Source of the DNA: Leucocoprinus leucothites
Lineage: Eukaryota; Basidiomycota; Agaricomycetes; Agaricales; Agaricaceae
Length of the DNA stretch: 64,000 nucleotides
Direction: 5' to 3'
Assembly: GCA_013368445.1 (NCBI GenBank)
Contig: JAACJO010000047.1
Span: 1 to 64,000, forward strand
This document shows positions 49,228-61,800 of this stretch, in pieces. The position numbers were made by a program, and so were the translations under genes. Below the pieces are notes generated by a model, which saw only the letters and a program-made list of their open reading frames with translations, searched no databases and was not told the origin of the DNA. Position 1 is the first letter of the stretch. Each line of letters opens with the position of its first letter.

Positions 49228-50824
49228 ATGGCAAACACCCACACCGCAGTATGGTGTCAGCCTGCTGCCACCACTTCCACTACTCAGGAGCCGAAACACT
49301 CTAACTCTGTCCCTGCTACCCTGGCTGAAAGCTCCACTCACAGCTTGGGAAACAATCGTATTCCTAGTTGTATCCACCGTTCACGTCGTCTAAATCCCAA
49401 TTTGCCCTCAACTCCCCAACCCTCTCAAATCCCTTGTCCTACTCGTCCATTGTCTCGCTGTCATGACACTTGTCCTCCTAGTACTCCTGCACCTCCAGGC
49501 GGTATGCCACCCGATAGTGATCCATCCAGTCCTTCAGAACTGGGTGATGAGGATGGTCTCGACTATGTTGATCCTCCCCACCAGGATGACAAAAACAACA
49601 ATTAGGAAGACATCAAAGATCACCTCAGTAGCCCTGAGGATCCTGATGACCCTGACAATAATGACCCAGACAACGATGACTCATCCTCTTCCTCATCTGA
49701 TGACCTTCCTACTCCTCCACCTCATCCTCATCATCGTGATCGCTTTCAAGGTCACTTAGCTGATGCTTTATCCTGGCTTGCTGATAACCTCGACCACCAT
49801 CCCCAACCTAACACAGCTCCCATTAATAAAGCTCGCCTTCCAGATACGTTCAGTGGAACAGACCCGGACAAGCTCAACACCTTCCTCATCCAATGCCATC
49901 TCTACTTCCGTGCCAACCCAACTCAGTTCCAGGAAGATAGCCAAAAGATCAACTTCGCAATGACTTACCTCACCGGTGTAGCTCTAGACTGGTTTGAGGT
50001 TGCTCTCACTCAGGAGGAGCAAGGTGTCTTCTATGATTGGATTATGGATTGAGATGCTTTTACCCACGAGCTCCACACACACTTTGGGGTTGCCAACCCG
50101 AAGTCAGAAGCAGCTGAACTTCTTGATAACCTGCAGATGAAATCGGGTGATAAGATCACCACTTACAACATTGACTTCATGAAGTATGCTGCACAGCTCG
50201 GCTGGGGTGACAAGGTCCTCTGCCATCGCTACTATAAGGGTCTCCCTAATCGCATTTAGGACCCTATCAGTGTCCGCAAATAGGGTAAACCCAACACCTT
50301 CCAGGAGATACTCCATATGGCTATGCTCATTGATGGTCGCTATTGGGAACATGATCGCAAAAGAGCACATAACCGTGCCATGGAAAAGGATCTTGCTGAG
50401 CGCAAGCAATCCAAACCCTCCAACTCCTCAAAAAAACCCTCAGCCTAATCCCCAACACAGCTCTTTGTCACAACCATCTAACTTTAATTGGGGCAATAAT
50501 AACAGCAACAACAACAACAGCAGCAGCAACAACAATCGCAATACCTCTCAGGCCCCCTCCAAATCCACTACCCCCACTCCATCCACCTCTAACCAGCAAC
50601 ACTCTTCGACCCATCCTGCAAAACTGGATATTTCTGACAAGCTAGGCAAGGACAGCAAATTGACTCCTGAAGAGCGCAAATGTTGTATCGATGAAGACCT
50701 CTGCTTGTTCTGCAGTGGTAAAGGTCACAAGGTCGACCAATGCCATAGAAAGCAGAACAGGGCCAAGATCCGCAAGATCAAAGTGGCTCCCGCCAAGGAC
50801 TCTGAAAAGAGTTCGGAAAAATAG
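49228..50824 (+). pseudogene. Chromovirus Gag
   Basis: Structural protein of the retrotransposon particle. The N-terminus MANTHTAVWCQPAATTSTTQ leads to a Pro/Asp-rich region, then a Retrotrans_gag domain around 49,840-50,340 (LPDTFSGTDPDKLNTF, MTYLTGVALDWFEV). An Asn/Ser-rich microsatellite (about 50,490-50,540) follows, then a CCHC zinc knuckle (CLFCSGKGHKVDQC, about 50,703-50,744). Stops interrupt it at 49,603, 50,050, 50,257 and 50,281. The zinc-knuckle part lies in the next frame, with the shift at or before an A7 run near 50,430. All four stops fit a C-to-T change from CAG or CGA. Confidence 0.88.
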
Positions 50825-50939
50825 GGAGCGGCCCTCAGGACTCTGCACAGACTGAGGGTTGCGTTGAGCTCATCTGTGCACCAGAGAGTCTCCTCTGCCT
50901 CAATGCGTCCGCTCTTTCTGATCCCAATTCCCTTTCTGT

Positions 50940-53900
50940 TTCACTTTCTTCTTCTTTAATTTGCTCATCCGATAATATCCAACGGCTCCCATTCAGTGCT
51001 CTCGTTGACTCCAGCTCTACTCATTGCTTTATTGATTCTGAATTCACCTGCACTCATTCCCTTCCAACCTCTCCTATCCCTCTGATCAAGCTTCACCTAT
51101 TTGACAGATCGTCGAATAGTTATATTACTGAGTTAGTGAACTTGCCTGTTACTTTTCCTAGTGGTGAATCTATGACCCTTGACTTGTATGTCACCTGGCT
51201 CGATTCTTCCTGCTCTGTGGTTCTTGGATACAACTGGCTCACCTGCTACAATCCATTGATCGACTGGGCTTTGAGCAGTATTACATTCCAATCACATTTG
51301 CTGGATACTCCTGCCCCTTCTGTTTGCATCACATCCGCTTCTATGGCGGTTTCTGCATTGTCACCTGATCCTAGCCCAACGGCTGACACCCTTCCTCTGG
51401 ATTCATCACCATCTGGGACCCCTTTGTCCACTTCTGATTCTGTTCCTGTGCATCCTCACATTTCACTCATCAATGCTCCTGTTTTTATTCACACTTCACA
51501 TCTTCCTGGCTCAGTAAACTTCCATCTCAATTTGAACTCGACATCCACTTCTGCCAGCTCGGCTTGTGTCTCAGATAAGTCAGCAGACCTCTCTAATGTG
51601 CCCAGTGAATATCACGAATTTGCCAACGTCTTCAGCAAGGCTCATGCTGATACTCTCACCCCACACTACCCCTATGACCTCAAGATCAACCTTGAAGAAG
51701 GTGCTCAACCTCCCGTTGGCACCATTTACTCCCTTTCTCCATCTGAGCTTGAGGCTCTCCGCGAGTTCATCGATGAGCACATCAACATTGGATTTATCTG
51801 TCCCACTTCTTCACCTCATAGCGCACCCATTCTCTTTGTTCGGAAAAAAGACAGTTCACTTCGACTTTGTGTTGACTTCTGTGGGCTCAATTGGCTTACC
51901 AAAAAAAATTGTTATCCACTTCCACTCATTTCCGACCTCCTTGACTCTCTCCGCAAAGCCTGCATTTACACCAAGATTGACCTCCACCATGCCTATCATC
52001 TCGTCCACATCACTGAAGGCGACAAATGGAAAACAGCCTTCAGGACCCACTACAGCTCCTTTGAGTGGCTTGTCATGCCGTTTGGTCTTACCAATGCACC
52101 CACAGCCTTCCAACGGTTTATGAACGACATCTTCTCTGATCTCCTTGATGTCTGTGTGATGGTCTATCTTGACGATATCCTCATCTACTCTGATGATCTC
52201 AACTCACACAGTAAACATGTATGAGATGTCCTCAAGCAGCTCTGCAAGCACGGCCTATATGCTAAAGTGGATAAATGCAAATTCCATTCCAACTCTGTTG
52301 AGTACCTCAGATACATCCTCTCCCTAGCCGGTCTCAAAATATTGGAAGACAAAATCAAGGTTATCCAAGAGTGGCCCGAACCTAAGAAGGTCAAGGACAT
52401 ACTGTACAGTCCTTCCTAGGTTTCGCAAACTTCTATCGACACTTCATCTACAACTATTCTGACATCATCGTCCTGCTTACATGCTTGACCTGCAAATTGG
52501 CTAAGTGGAACTTTGATGACAAATGTTGAGAAGCCTTTGACTCTCTCAAGGAAGCATTCACCACAACCCCTATCCTTACTCATTGGATTCCCGACTCCCA
52601 GATCATCATCGAGACCAATGCCTCCAATTATGCCCTAGCTACCATCCTGTCCATTGTGACAGATGACAACAAAGTTCATCCTATTGCCTTCCATTCCTGC
52701 ACCTTCAACACAGCTGAGTCCAACTATGATACTCATGACAAGGAGCTCCTAGCTATCTTTGAGGCTTTCCGCATCTGGCGGCATTACCTCAAAGGGGCCT
52801 CTCCCTATCAATGTGGTTACCAATCACAAAAATCTTGAATACTTCTGCACTACCAAGATCCTCACCCGTCGACAGGCTTGCTGGTCTGAGTTTCTCTCCC
52901 AGTTCAACCTCATTATCCATTTCCGATCTGGCTGCCTCAGAACAAAACCCAATGCTCTCACTAGACGATGGAACGTCTACCCTAAAGGGGGAATAATGGC
53001 TACGCTTCAGTCAATCCACACAATTTCTGACCTGTCTTCACCCATGAACAACTCTCAGCTTCTGTTCAAGCTACATATTTTTCCACTCCTTCCCTTGGCA
53101 CAGCCACCATATTAGATCTTGAAAACCTCCACTCCAACATCCTCACCTTGCTTCTGCAGGATCTGATCGCATCTACCCACATTTCCTCAACTGAAGGTCA
53201 CTGGTTGGTTGACTCCACTGGCTTCCTAAGGCTCAATAGCAGAATCTATGTACCCGATGTCAACAATCTTTGACTCCAAGTCCTTCATTATAAGCACAAT
53301 CACATCCTCTCTGGCCATTTCGGACAGAACAAGACTCTGGAGCTCATCCAACGCGAGTACACTTGGCCGAATATCCGATCCAAGGTCAAGGATTTCTGCA
53401 AATCATGCATCACTTGTATGCAATCCAAATCTCAGCATCATAAGCCCTATGGAAATCTCAAGCAACTTCCTATTCCCGAACGCCCTTGGAACTTGATCTC
53501 TATGGACTTTATTGAAATACTCCCGACCTCTTCTGGCTTTGACTCTATCCTCGTAGTTGTCAACCGACTCTCCAAACAGACTATCTTCATTCTGACCCAT
53601 GACACCATTACTTCCACAGAACTGGCTCGGCTCTTCATCATTCATATATTCTCTAAGCACGGTGTTCCCTCTCACATCACATCTGATCATGGTTCAGAGT
53701 TCGTATCCCACTTCTTCCAATCCCTTGGCAAGGCTCTGGACATGTGCCTACATTTCACTTCAGGTTATCACCCTGAAGGCAACGGACAGATGGAACGTAC
53801 CAATCAGACATTAGAGCAGTATCTTCATGTTTACTGCAATTACCAGCAAGACAACTGGTCCGAACTCCTTCCACTTGCAGAATTTGCTTACAACAATGCC

Positions 53901-54581
53901 CCCAGTGCTACCACCGGAATCTCTCCCTTCTTCGCCAACAAGGGTTACCACCCCAACCTCACAGTCTATCCGGAGCACGATATCGCGTCAGCCCATGCCC
54001 ACAACTTTGCAGTCGATCTCGACGACCTACACACCACACTCAAAGCTGAAATATCCGAGGCACAGAAACGGTATCAACAATCCGCTAATGCAAAATAGTT
54101 ACCAGCTCCCAACTTCCAGATCAGCCAGAAAGTCTTTGTGAAAGCTCAGTTCTTCCACACCACTTGCCCTTCCAAGAAGCTTTCCGAACATTACCTCAGT
54201 CCATATGAAATCATCGCTCAGCCTGGTTCTCACTCATTTACCCTTCGACTCCCTAATTCTATGTGCGCTGTTCACCCAGTCTTCCATGTGTCCATGTTCG
54301 AACCATCCACACCCAACACCTTTTCTGATCGTATGGAACCAGCTCCCGCACCTATCATCATTGATGGTGAACTGGAATACAAAATTGACTACATCGTTGA
54401 TTCTAAGATTGACCACCATTGTGCTTGTAAACTCCTGTACAAGGTCTTCTGGTCGGGCTACAAAGACACTGAAGAAGAATCATCTTGGCTACCCACAACT
54501 GAGCTTGCACATGTGACTGAGCTCGTAGCTGATTTCCATGCTGCTTATCCTCATAAACCTGGTCCAGTTCCACTATCCTAG
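50940..54581 (+). pseudogene. Chromovirus Pol with C-terminal chromodomain
   Basis: Aspartic protease (about 51,000-51,300) with active-site wording VDSSSTHCFID, where DSG or DTG is expected. Reverse transcriptase (51,590-52,400) with KIDLHHAYHLV, MPFGLTNAPTAFQ and the intact YLDDILIYS. RNase H (about 52,540-52,900) with ETNAS and [10 protein letters not shown], where the catalytic residues should be Asp. Integrase with an HHCC finger (about 53,280-53,420) and an intact D-D-E: MDF, SDHGSEF, GQMERTNQTLEQ. A chromodomain (about 54,370-54,520) with YIVDSKIDHHCACKLLYKVF and WSGYKDTEEESSWLP follows, which defines a chromovirus. Stops occur at 52,222, 52,527 and 54,096, with frameshifts near 52,400 and 52,790. 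Several conserved Arg positions read Cys or His. Confidence 0.92.
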
Positions 54582-54887
54582 ATTTAATATGGGTTCATGT
54601 CATCCATTCCCTCTCTTCTTTCCGGACTAATCATCTTTTGTCATGCATTTCTTATTTTGCTTTCTTTTTCTGCTCATCTTCTCATAGTCATCCTGTATTT
54701 CCTATTCAACTACTTGGACTTATACCATTTTCATCTTAATCTTACCCGGTTTTTATTTTCAGTTCATTCTTAACTTCAAGATGCAGGAACAGACATCACA
54801 TTACCAACTATTACCAAAGCACAAGTCTACAAAACACTGTAATACATGCAGTCCAAAAAAGATGATCCGGGACAATGAAGCAGCCGA

Positions 54888-56137
54888 TCACTCCTTTCCA
54901 CTCTCACCCTCATCCTCCTCTTCCTCATCATCCTCCCTATCCTCCAGCCCTTCAACTTGCTTGGTGAGGCCCGATCCCGATGGGGCAGCTCCTGATGATT
55001 CCTCACCCGATGTTGCCACCATGGCTACCTTCTTCTTCCACTCCTCCTCCTCCTCATTCTTAGCCTTCTCATATGCGTCGTTGCTCATCAACAGGCCTTG
55101 CCACATGCAGCATTCAAAGAACACCTTGAACTCCTTGACAAGTTCATGGCGCTGCTCATTTCCCCTGTGCATCGACTTCAGCACCCATTCCTGCCGACCC
55201 CTGAGTTCGGCTTGCAACTCCCACACATCTGCCACCAACTCTGTCATAACTGTTCAAGTCGCATGTGTCTCGACAATCGAATCGTGCATCTGTTTGTGAG
55301 GTGCTTTGTCTGCCTTGGATGGGAGTGTGCAACACTGCTTCGAGCTGTTGCAGGCTTCACACATGAACTTGTTACTACAAAGTTCAATTAGCCATGGCCC
55401 AATCTTGGCTGAAGAAGTGACTTACCTATTGGCTTGCACCTTGCATTCCTTCCCCAGCCATCAGCACTGCCCGCATTTGTTGGCACCCCCCATCTTGACT
55501 TTCCTGCCCTTGTCATCATAATTTCCCTGCCTCTTCTTGGGTGACTCCTCAATTTCGACATCTGAGTCATGATTGGGCACATACAACCTGCCATCGCTGG
55601 TAGAAACTCGAGAAGGACCTGGGGTGGGTCTTTGGACAATGCCCTTTCTGACATTAGCAGCAGCAGCCCTTGGGGGCGGGAGTTCCCTTGTGGGCATACT
55701 TGTCTTGTTCTTCTTTGCCACAGGTCCCGTGTCAGTATCCACCTTCCACTTAGCGGGAATGGACCCTCTCGCCTTCTCCTTCCCCTTGCCCTTCTCCTTT
55801 TCCTTTTCTTCCCTATCCTTCCTTTCCTTCTCCTTCTTCTCTTTCTTCTCCTTCTCTTCCTTCTCGTTTGCCGCCGCTTCTTCTCACCATCGCCTCTCCT
55901 CTTCTTCTCTTTGTTTCTGCTCATCCTCCTCAGCCCTCTTCCTTTCTGCCTCCTTGGCCTCCTTCAACTTCCTCAACTTCTCCCTCTTTTTCTCTCACTC
56001 CTCTTCAGCCTTCCATCTCCTCTCCTCCTCTACAGCCCGCTCCAGCCAATCTTCTTCCTCCATCAAGGTGAGTGCCTCATCCGGGTCAATGTCTGAGAGT
56101 GGATCCATCGCTTGGGTCTGAGAGTCAGGTGCCATAG
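54888..56137 (-). pseudogene. Antisense accessory gene inside the chromovirus
   Basis: Runs opposite to Pol between the chromodomain and the 3' LTR. From an ATG at 56,137 it reads MAPDSQTQAMDPLSDIDPDE, then a long Glu/Lys/Arg-rich helical (coiled-coil-like) region to about 55,760. Next is a Pro/Ser linker with TPGPSRVSTSDGRLYVPNHD, then a Cys cluster (GGANKCGQC ... KEC) that joins through a GTAAGT...TTGTAG intron (about 55,428-55,379) to KFMCEACNSSKQCC, then a second helical acidic region ending near 54,888. The spaced cysteines suggest a zinc-binding domain of unknown type. Four TGA codons interrupt it (55,995, 55,884, 55,461, 55,254), each where CGA would restore the frame. Function unknown. 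Confidence 0.7.
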
Positions 56138-56250
56138 TATATGAAGGAGGTTAAGAGGGACAAAAGTTTAATTTTTTTGCACAGCAGAATTTATATGGAG
56201 TTTGAAATTGATTCCCATGATCAGGTCATGGGGCTTCAAGGGCTCAGCCC

Positions 56251-56260
56251 TAAGGGGGGA
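56251..56260 (+). promoter_or_regulatory. Polypurine tract
   Basis: AAGGGGGGA four bases before the 3' LTR, the expected plus-strand DNA primer site of the retrotransposon. Confidence 0.8.
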
Positions 56261-56264
56261 ATAC

Positions 56265-56858
56265 TGTCACAACCCAATCCTCCCAAATGGCCTGGCTGGC
56301 AATATCTTACTTAGAATCTTTTTACACAGGCTTTGGTTTCTGTCTCATCGCATCGGCTCACTTCCACTTCATTCACTCCACTCTTCTTCTTTGCCCTGTG
56401 CATTGTATTCGGACTTTCCCATGTCATGTCATGTTCCATTCCCCTTGTCATTTTTAGTTCCCTTCCAATGTCCCGGATATTCTTATCTTCTAGCCTTTCT
56501 GAAATGTCGGACGATAATTCTGCTTTTATCCTTTTTCTGCAATATCTTTGTTTTGTTAGTACCCAACCCTATCTGCCATATCATATATAAGTAGTCAAAC
56601 TTGTACTGTACTCTTCAGTCTGATAATTGACTAAGTCATGTGTTACTACTCTGTCTGATCTCTGCTCTCTCTTTGCCTTCCCGTCTCTATCTGTTTCCAA
56701 AATACGGGTCAGTGTCAGTAGTGGCACAACACATAAGTTGAGGCCAAGACCCACTCCCGTGTTCATCAACCGGATCAGTCATCCCTGCTCCTCTGTCTTA
56801 GACACCCGGTCTTGAACATTGGCTCCATTCCCCACCCTTAGTAACCCAGTTCTTGACA
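56265..56858 (+). repeat. 3' LTR
   Basis: Begins TGTCACAACCCAATCC and ends TTCTTGACA; pairs with the 5' LTR at a constant offset of 7696 bp until one base is missing near 56,830. Confidence 0.95.
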
Positions 56859-56863
56859 GTACC
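56859..56863 (+). repeat. Target-site duplication, right (GTACC)
   Basis: Exact copy of 48,564-48,568; the membrane-gene exon resumes immediately after it with AAGCTGTAGATGG. Confidence 0.9.
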
Positions 56864-58814
56864 AAGCTGTAGATGGAGAGCAGTTTGATACCTGATACAG
56901 AGTCTACTTCAGTTCCATATATACAATAAATGGGAACATGTAGCATACCAAATAGGACTAATAACAAAGTACTTCCAAAAACAGCAGTATAGAGGCCACT
57001 GATGAATGTCCACATGCCACCAAGGAGTGCAAAGCCACTCCAAATGGTGCAGTCATAGGATTCCTGCTCCAATATTGTTTGTGGTAACATGCCTGTATCT
57101 GGCAATCTTGTCCATATTGTTGCAGTTGTGTCTTCCCTTCCAGAGAAATTACAGGAGTTCAAATAGCTATAGTAGTAAGACGAGAAATTATATAGATCTG
57201 GTATTAATGACTGGAAGTGAGTCACATAGAACGTTCTATACTTTGTGCCTCTGAGTGCTGTTGAGGTTACTCGAGCATTGGGGACAAACTTACCTTTGGG
57301 AATCCCATAGCTGCACTTGCACTATTGGACAGATGCTTGTGTACCGTGTTTACTGGATATCTGCGAAGATGTGTGCCTGGAGAAAGGATGACAGGCTTAG
57401 CAACTTGAGTCAAGTCATCTTCAAAATAATCTGCCATTCCGGCATAGAGTAAGGCTTCAAGGGTATCAGGGAATCATTCTGGAGCCTCATCATGAGTTCT
57501 GTGAAATTGAGCATGATAATTATCTGGCTCTCTTGAAGGAGATTGTCAATATGCAGCGTGGTGTATAAGTGGGCCAGAGAACAGGAGATCTGCAAAGGTA
57601 GATCATAATTCCATGGGAACCCATCACAGTACAAGCTAGTTGAATCAGTTATAGCCAGTGCAATAGGTGGGCTTGCTTACTCAAATTTGAGCCACAATCA
57701 CTGGGTGGGAGTGAGATATATATGAGATTATAAATTGACATGTTGGGTGTGAGGAAGTTGGACTGATGTATATCTGGGATTACCTTGAGCCAAATAGGGC
57801 AGATAAGTATACATTTCAGGAAAGCATTTTCTACATACTAGATACAATGACTCAATGTCATCAAAAAGAGGGCCCTGTATTCTGAATATTTCGAAAAGGC
57901 TGCTACTAGCATCAGTAGAATCATAGTTTGGTCGAACCACAGTCAAATAGCTCAACAGTGCGAGCAATGCAAACAAACATAGGATTGCACTTCCACCATG
58001 TGCACCTTGGGAGACTATTGTATCAGATCTGGTTTGAAGTTGATCAGCTACCATGAAATAAAGTCTAGTATAAAATTTGACCTGAATCGTCTTCTCCATG
58101 GTGTTGCACCCGTGAATATTGTCCATCAACTGGGATACAGAGTATAGGCATCATAACAAGACAAGTATCTGTACGGGCGCATGAGGCTTCCCTGGCCAGC
58201 TCTCCACATCTCAAGTGCCAAATAATAAAGTATGAATCCACAAGAAAGAGTGAGAACACACAAAAGGAGTGTTTCAATTCGAAAAATCCCTGACATTCTC
58301 AAACTCCTAAGGTAACCATAATAATAGGTTGAGGGATCAGGCCAGTCCTCTGGTCTTATGTAAAGGATATAGGGACAAGAAATCTGGAGGATTACTAGAA
58401 AGAGATAAATATATGGGGTATATAAAGTCTCAAAGCTGACATGCCTATTACCAGCTCAATTAGGCCATAAAGTATTTCGAAGCCTGCTACCCAGAACTTT
58501 GCTGGTTTCACCCTGTGTTGGGCTCTAATCAGTCGAGCTCTCATATATTTCTGGGCTCTCACCTCCATATGCTGTGTAGTAGAAGGGAGATTGATGGGAT
58601 ATAATTCACTGCATGCCCCAAAATTACATTTAAGGAATGGCATTTGACCGCATACATGAATGCCAGCGAGTCAAAGGGGTAAATGGAACATATGACCAGG
58701 TAGGTGATCAAAACTGCAAGAGAAGTTCGAAGTGCATATAAAATCAAAGAGGGGGGCCCAGCTGAGGGAGTCATGGGGAAGGAAGGGAAGAATGGTCAAA
58801 ATTCTTCACATTAC

Positions 58815-58828
58815 CATATATATATGGG
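58815..58828 (-). promoter_or_regulatory. TATA-like box of membrane copy 5
   Basis: TATATATAT tract 42-54 bp before the ATG, as in copies 3 and 4. Confidence 0.45.
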
Positions 58829-61800
58829 CAAGATGGTATATCCAAACTTGGGATAATGGAGTCCAAGGTCTAAGAAAATCTTCACACCCCAATGAACACA
58901 TCATGGTTGCTGTACCAAATGACATCTCAGTTGTATTGCTTACCTTGATTGCATCGGAGTGAATACTTGATCAATGCCTGGACATCCAAACTGGTATTGG
59001 TTATGAATCTTGATAGCTTCATCAAGACACACCGAAAGGACAGTCTCAACAGAAATCCTTTTTAGAGGTTGGTAACAGTGGTAACTCCCGGGTTTGCCTA
59101 GCTTTGTGTTATTACTATTGTATCCAAGCATCCGAAGAATGAGGTGTTAGAACTCAGAAAAGAGACCCAGCAAATGATTATATTTTATTATTAGTGCGAA
59201 CCCCCCTATCAAACCACAGGCGTATATATTCCAATGCCTATTTATAGGAACTATAGAATGATATGTTTGAGAAGTATTTGTTTGACAAAATCACCAGCAA
59301 AATCAGCTGTAGTGATTTCGATTGACTACCTCGATTGTGTCAAACACTTGATCAACACCTAAATATCATTGGGATGGATAATAAACCCCCACAAACTGAA
59401 TATTCTGTCATACCAAGTTTAAGATGCCGCTCTGGCCAAACCATAAGAAAATGCTGTAAGGTTCCGATTGTGGAGTGACAGTAAATTGTTCTGATGTTAC
59501 TTCAAAAATATCAGTCCTTGTTCGTTGTTCACAGTAGCCACTCCCATATGATGGAGCTGAGTGCTGCCAAATCATGGATTCTTAGATGTGACCTCATGGC
59601 ATAATGAAGTGATATTCTTTGATAACACGCTGATTTATCTGGATTGATGCTGGTAACAAACAGGAACAAACTGGGTCTGCACATACTTGCCTATTCCAGA
59701 AAGCTACTTTGCTCATTAGTGTCACCAAACTAATCGATTAATGTTCAGACCCATTCCAGGTGACTCGTTCCAATGCCCAATGGAGATTGAGGATGCATAA
59801 GCCATGGTCACTGTAGTCTCACTAATCAAACGGGGACTGAAAACGATCAAGGTGTTGAGTTATAAAGGTAGCTGAGTATATTTTCTACACAGGAGCCGTA
59901 CGCTGTTGGGATATATCTTCACTTTCAACGGAACTCATCCTCAAATTCAGCAAATCAGCAAGAGAGATGATCACATTCACCGAAAACAAGGCACTTTCTT
60001 CAATGACAACATACTCCTTCTACTCTGCCAGCCAACTGCCCTGTTAATCTAATCCTTTCCGACTGTTCCATAGCATGATTATCTAATAAAACAGCTGAAT
60101 TTGGTGAAAGATATTGAGGGGAGGGATGTATCAATAGTCAACTGTGTTGGTATGATTGGGGGATGTGTGAAATAGAATGTTTGCATGAAGACATGTCGAG
60201 CTATTGTGGGAGGAAGTTCTGGGTGTGAATGATAAAGAAAGGGAGGGAATGGGGGTGGAAGTAATCCATACCTGATATGATGTTCATTGCCTTCAAACCT
60301 AGCCCCTATTCAGCAATGTCGGACATTGATCATGAGCTGATGGAGGTCCATCCTTCTTCATGAGCACCATGCAATACTAAACGAAAGGCCATGAGCATAC
60401 TGAGTGATCGAAAATTGTTTCCCTATGCTGTCTAATATACTTTTGAATGTGATACCACCTTCACTACAAAGTAACAGCCATGAGGGCACAGCTCTCATTA
60501 ATTTCGATGTTTCCAGAGAAAAGGGTGAGTTAGGTGATTGTTAGAGGGCTGCCAGGGAGGTCGTAATAGTGTGTGCGACAGCTATAGGTAGTGCTTCAGT
60601 GGGATTGAATGGGATATGAAGACAGCTAGTGTACTAAAGGGAACACTCTGTGCTCGAACCCACTCTGGCAATCGAAAAACCAGTTGCAGATGTTCCTTGT
60701 ACTCCTGCATATATCGATGCCAAGACACCAGTGGTGTGTAATCTAGATTTTCTTGATGACATACAGTTCTCTGATGATGAATTAGGTCCACAGGTGCTGG
60801 AGGGTAAGCAAGAAAGACTAGTTATGATTTAGGCACTTGGGAGGCAGCTCTAGTGTGTCACACTGCTCATGATGTTATACCTGTCACATTTGAGTTGACT
60901 GCTGTGGACCGTGATCAACAAGTCTTCTCCAATGAAATGTGCAGCATGACTTCAACTAAGGCACTGTTGTACCAGCCACTACAAATCTTCCCTCATACTA
61001 ATGCCAGTTCAGTACCCCAAATACTCAGTGGACTCGAGCCACAAGCTACATGCCCAACAGTCCACAGCCACTTCATCTTCTACACTTACTACTCAATCAC
61101 ATACACTGTCGCTTCAATATCTCACTACTCTCTGACATCACCTCTCAATCTACCACATTAATGAAAATCGAACTTTCTCTGCGCTTACTCTTAGGACATG
61201 GCCTATGCTCATGCCCAAGCACAATCTTGAAACCTCTTCTGTGCTTCAGATACTACTTGCACTCCAAGTGGGGCACATGGGGGTATATACCAGCTTTCCA
61301 GCACACATGTACACCCCTTCAACGAACCTTGATCCCTGATCACCAAACAAAACACACTGCAAGCAATGCACTGGCCCAGCCCTAGGTGCACTCTTGCTTT
61401 CATGGAAGATTATTATGGGTTGATCTCTGGTTATGTCGCTATCTCTGCGAATCATTTACTAGGTATGCCATGCATAATGAAGTGTATTTTCAAAACCTCT
61501 GATGACCTTCCTTAGGTATCATATACCAGTTACATTTGAACACCGAACTTTGCAGTGCATCGGGTGAATGTTCCAATGGGGTGAACATACCAACCATATA
61601 GAATTCGTGTGAGTGTCTTTGACAATATATAATGACTGGATAGGACTCAGAAATGCATTGCAGTGATTAGGATGACCCTGCTACTCATCCACAAGCTGGC
61701 ACATGCTCAACCCAATTGAGTATGATGGAGTATGAAGCTACTCCTGTAGCTAAAGTCGCACAAGGAAATAGGAGCACATGGGAGAGTGTTCGAAGAATGC

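Larger units (their letters stand above)
48569..56858 (+). mobile_element. Ty3/gypsy chromovirus, complete but decayed
   Basis: An 8290-bp LTR retrotransposon with two LTRs (595 and 594 bp), Gag, then Pol in the Ty3/gypsy order protease, reverse transcriptase, RNase H, integrase and a C-terminal chromodomain. A polypurine tract lies before the 3' LTR and a 5-bp target duplication flanks the element. It also holds an antisense gene between the chromodomain and the 3' LTR. Sense stops (49,603 TAG, 50,050 TGA, 50,257 and 50,281 TAG, 52,222 and 52,527 TGA, 54,096 TAG) and frameshifts make it non-autonomous. LTR divergence of about 3% shows that it is not a recent insertion. I could not identify the primer-binding site after the 5' LTR. 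Confidence 0.95.
48361..58774 (-). pseudogene. Membrane-protein family copy 5, split by a chromovirus
   Basis: The gene starts at 58,774 (MTPSAGPPSLILYALRTS) with exon 1 to 58,563, exon 2 (58,512-58,445) and exon 3 from 58,394; exons 1 and 2 have the same lengths as in copy 3. It runs down to 56,864, where the last exon is interrupted. Its remaining 3' end lies at 48,361-48,563 on the other side of the retrotransposon. Apart from the insertion, the gene has a TGA at 58,126-58,128 where copies 3 and 4 have CGA, and the donor of intron 2 is GC instead of GT. It is a pseudogene. Which damage came first cannot be told from the sequence. Confidence 0.85.

Noticed and set aside
55388..55924. 178-codon Arg/Lys-rich minus-strand frame
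   Set aside because: It is the wrong frame of the purine-rich region; the neighbouring minus frame gives the coherent coiled-coil and Cys-cluster protein.
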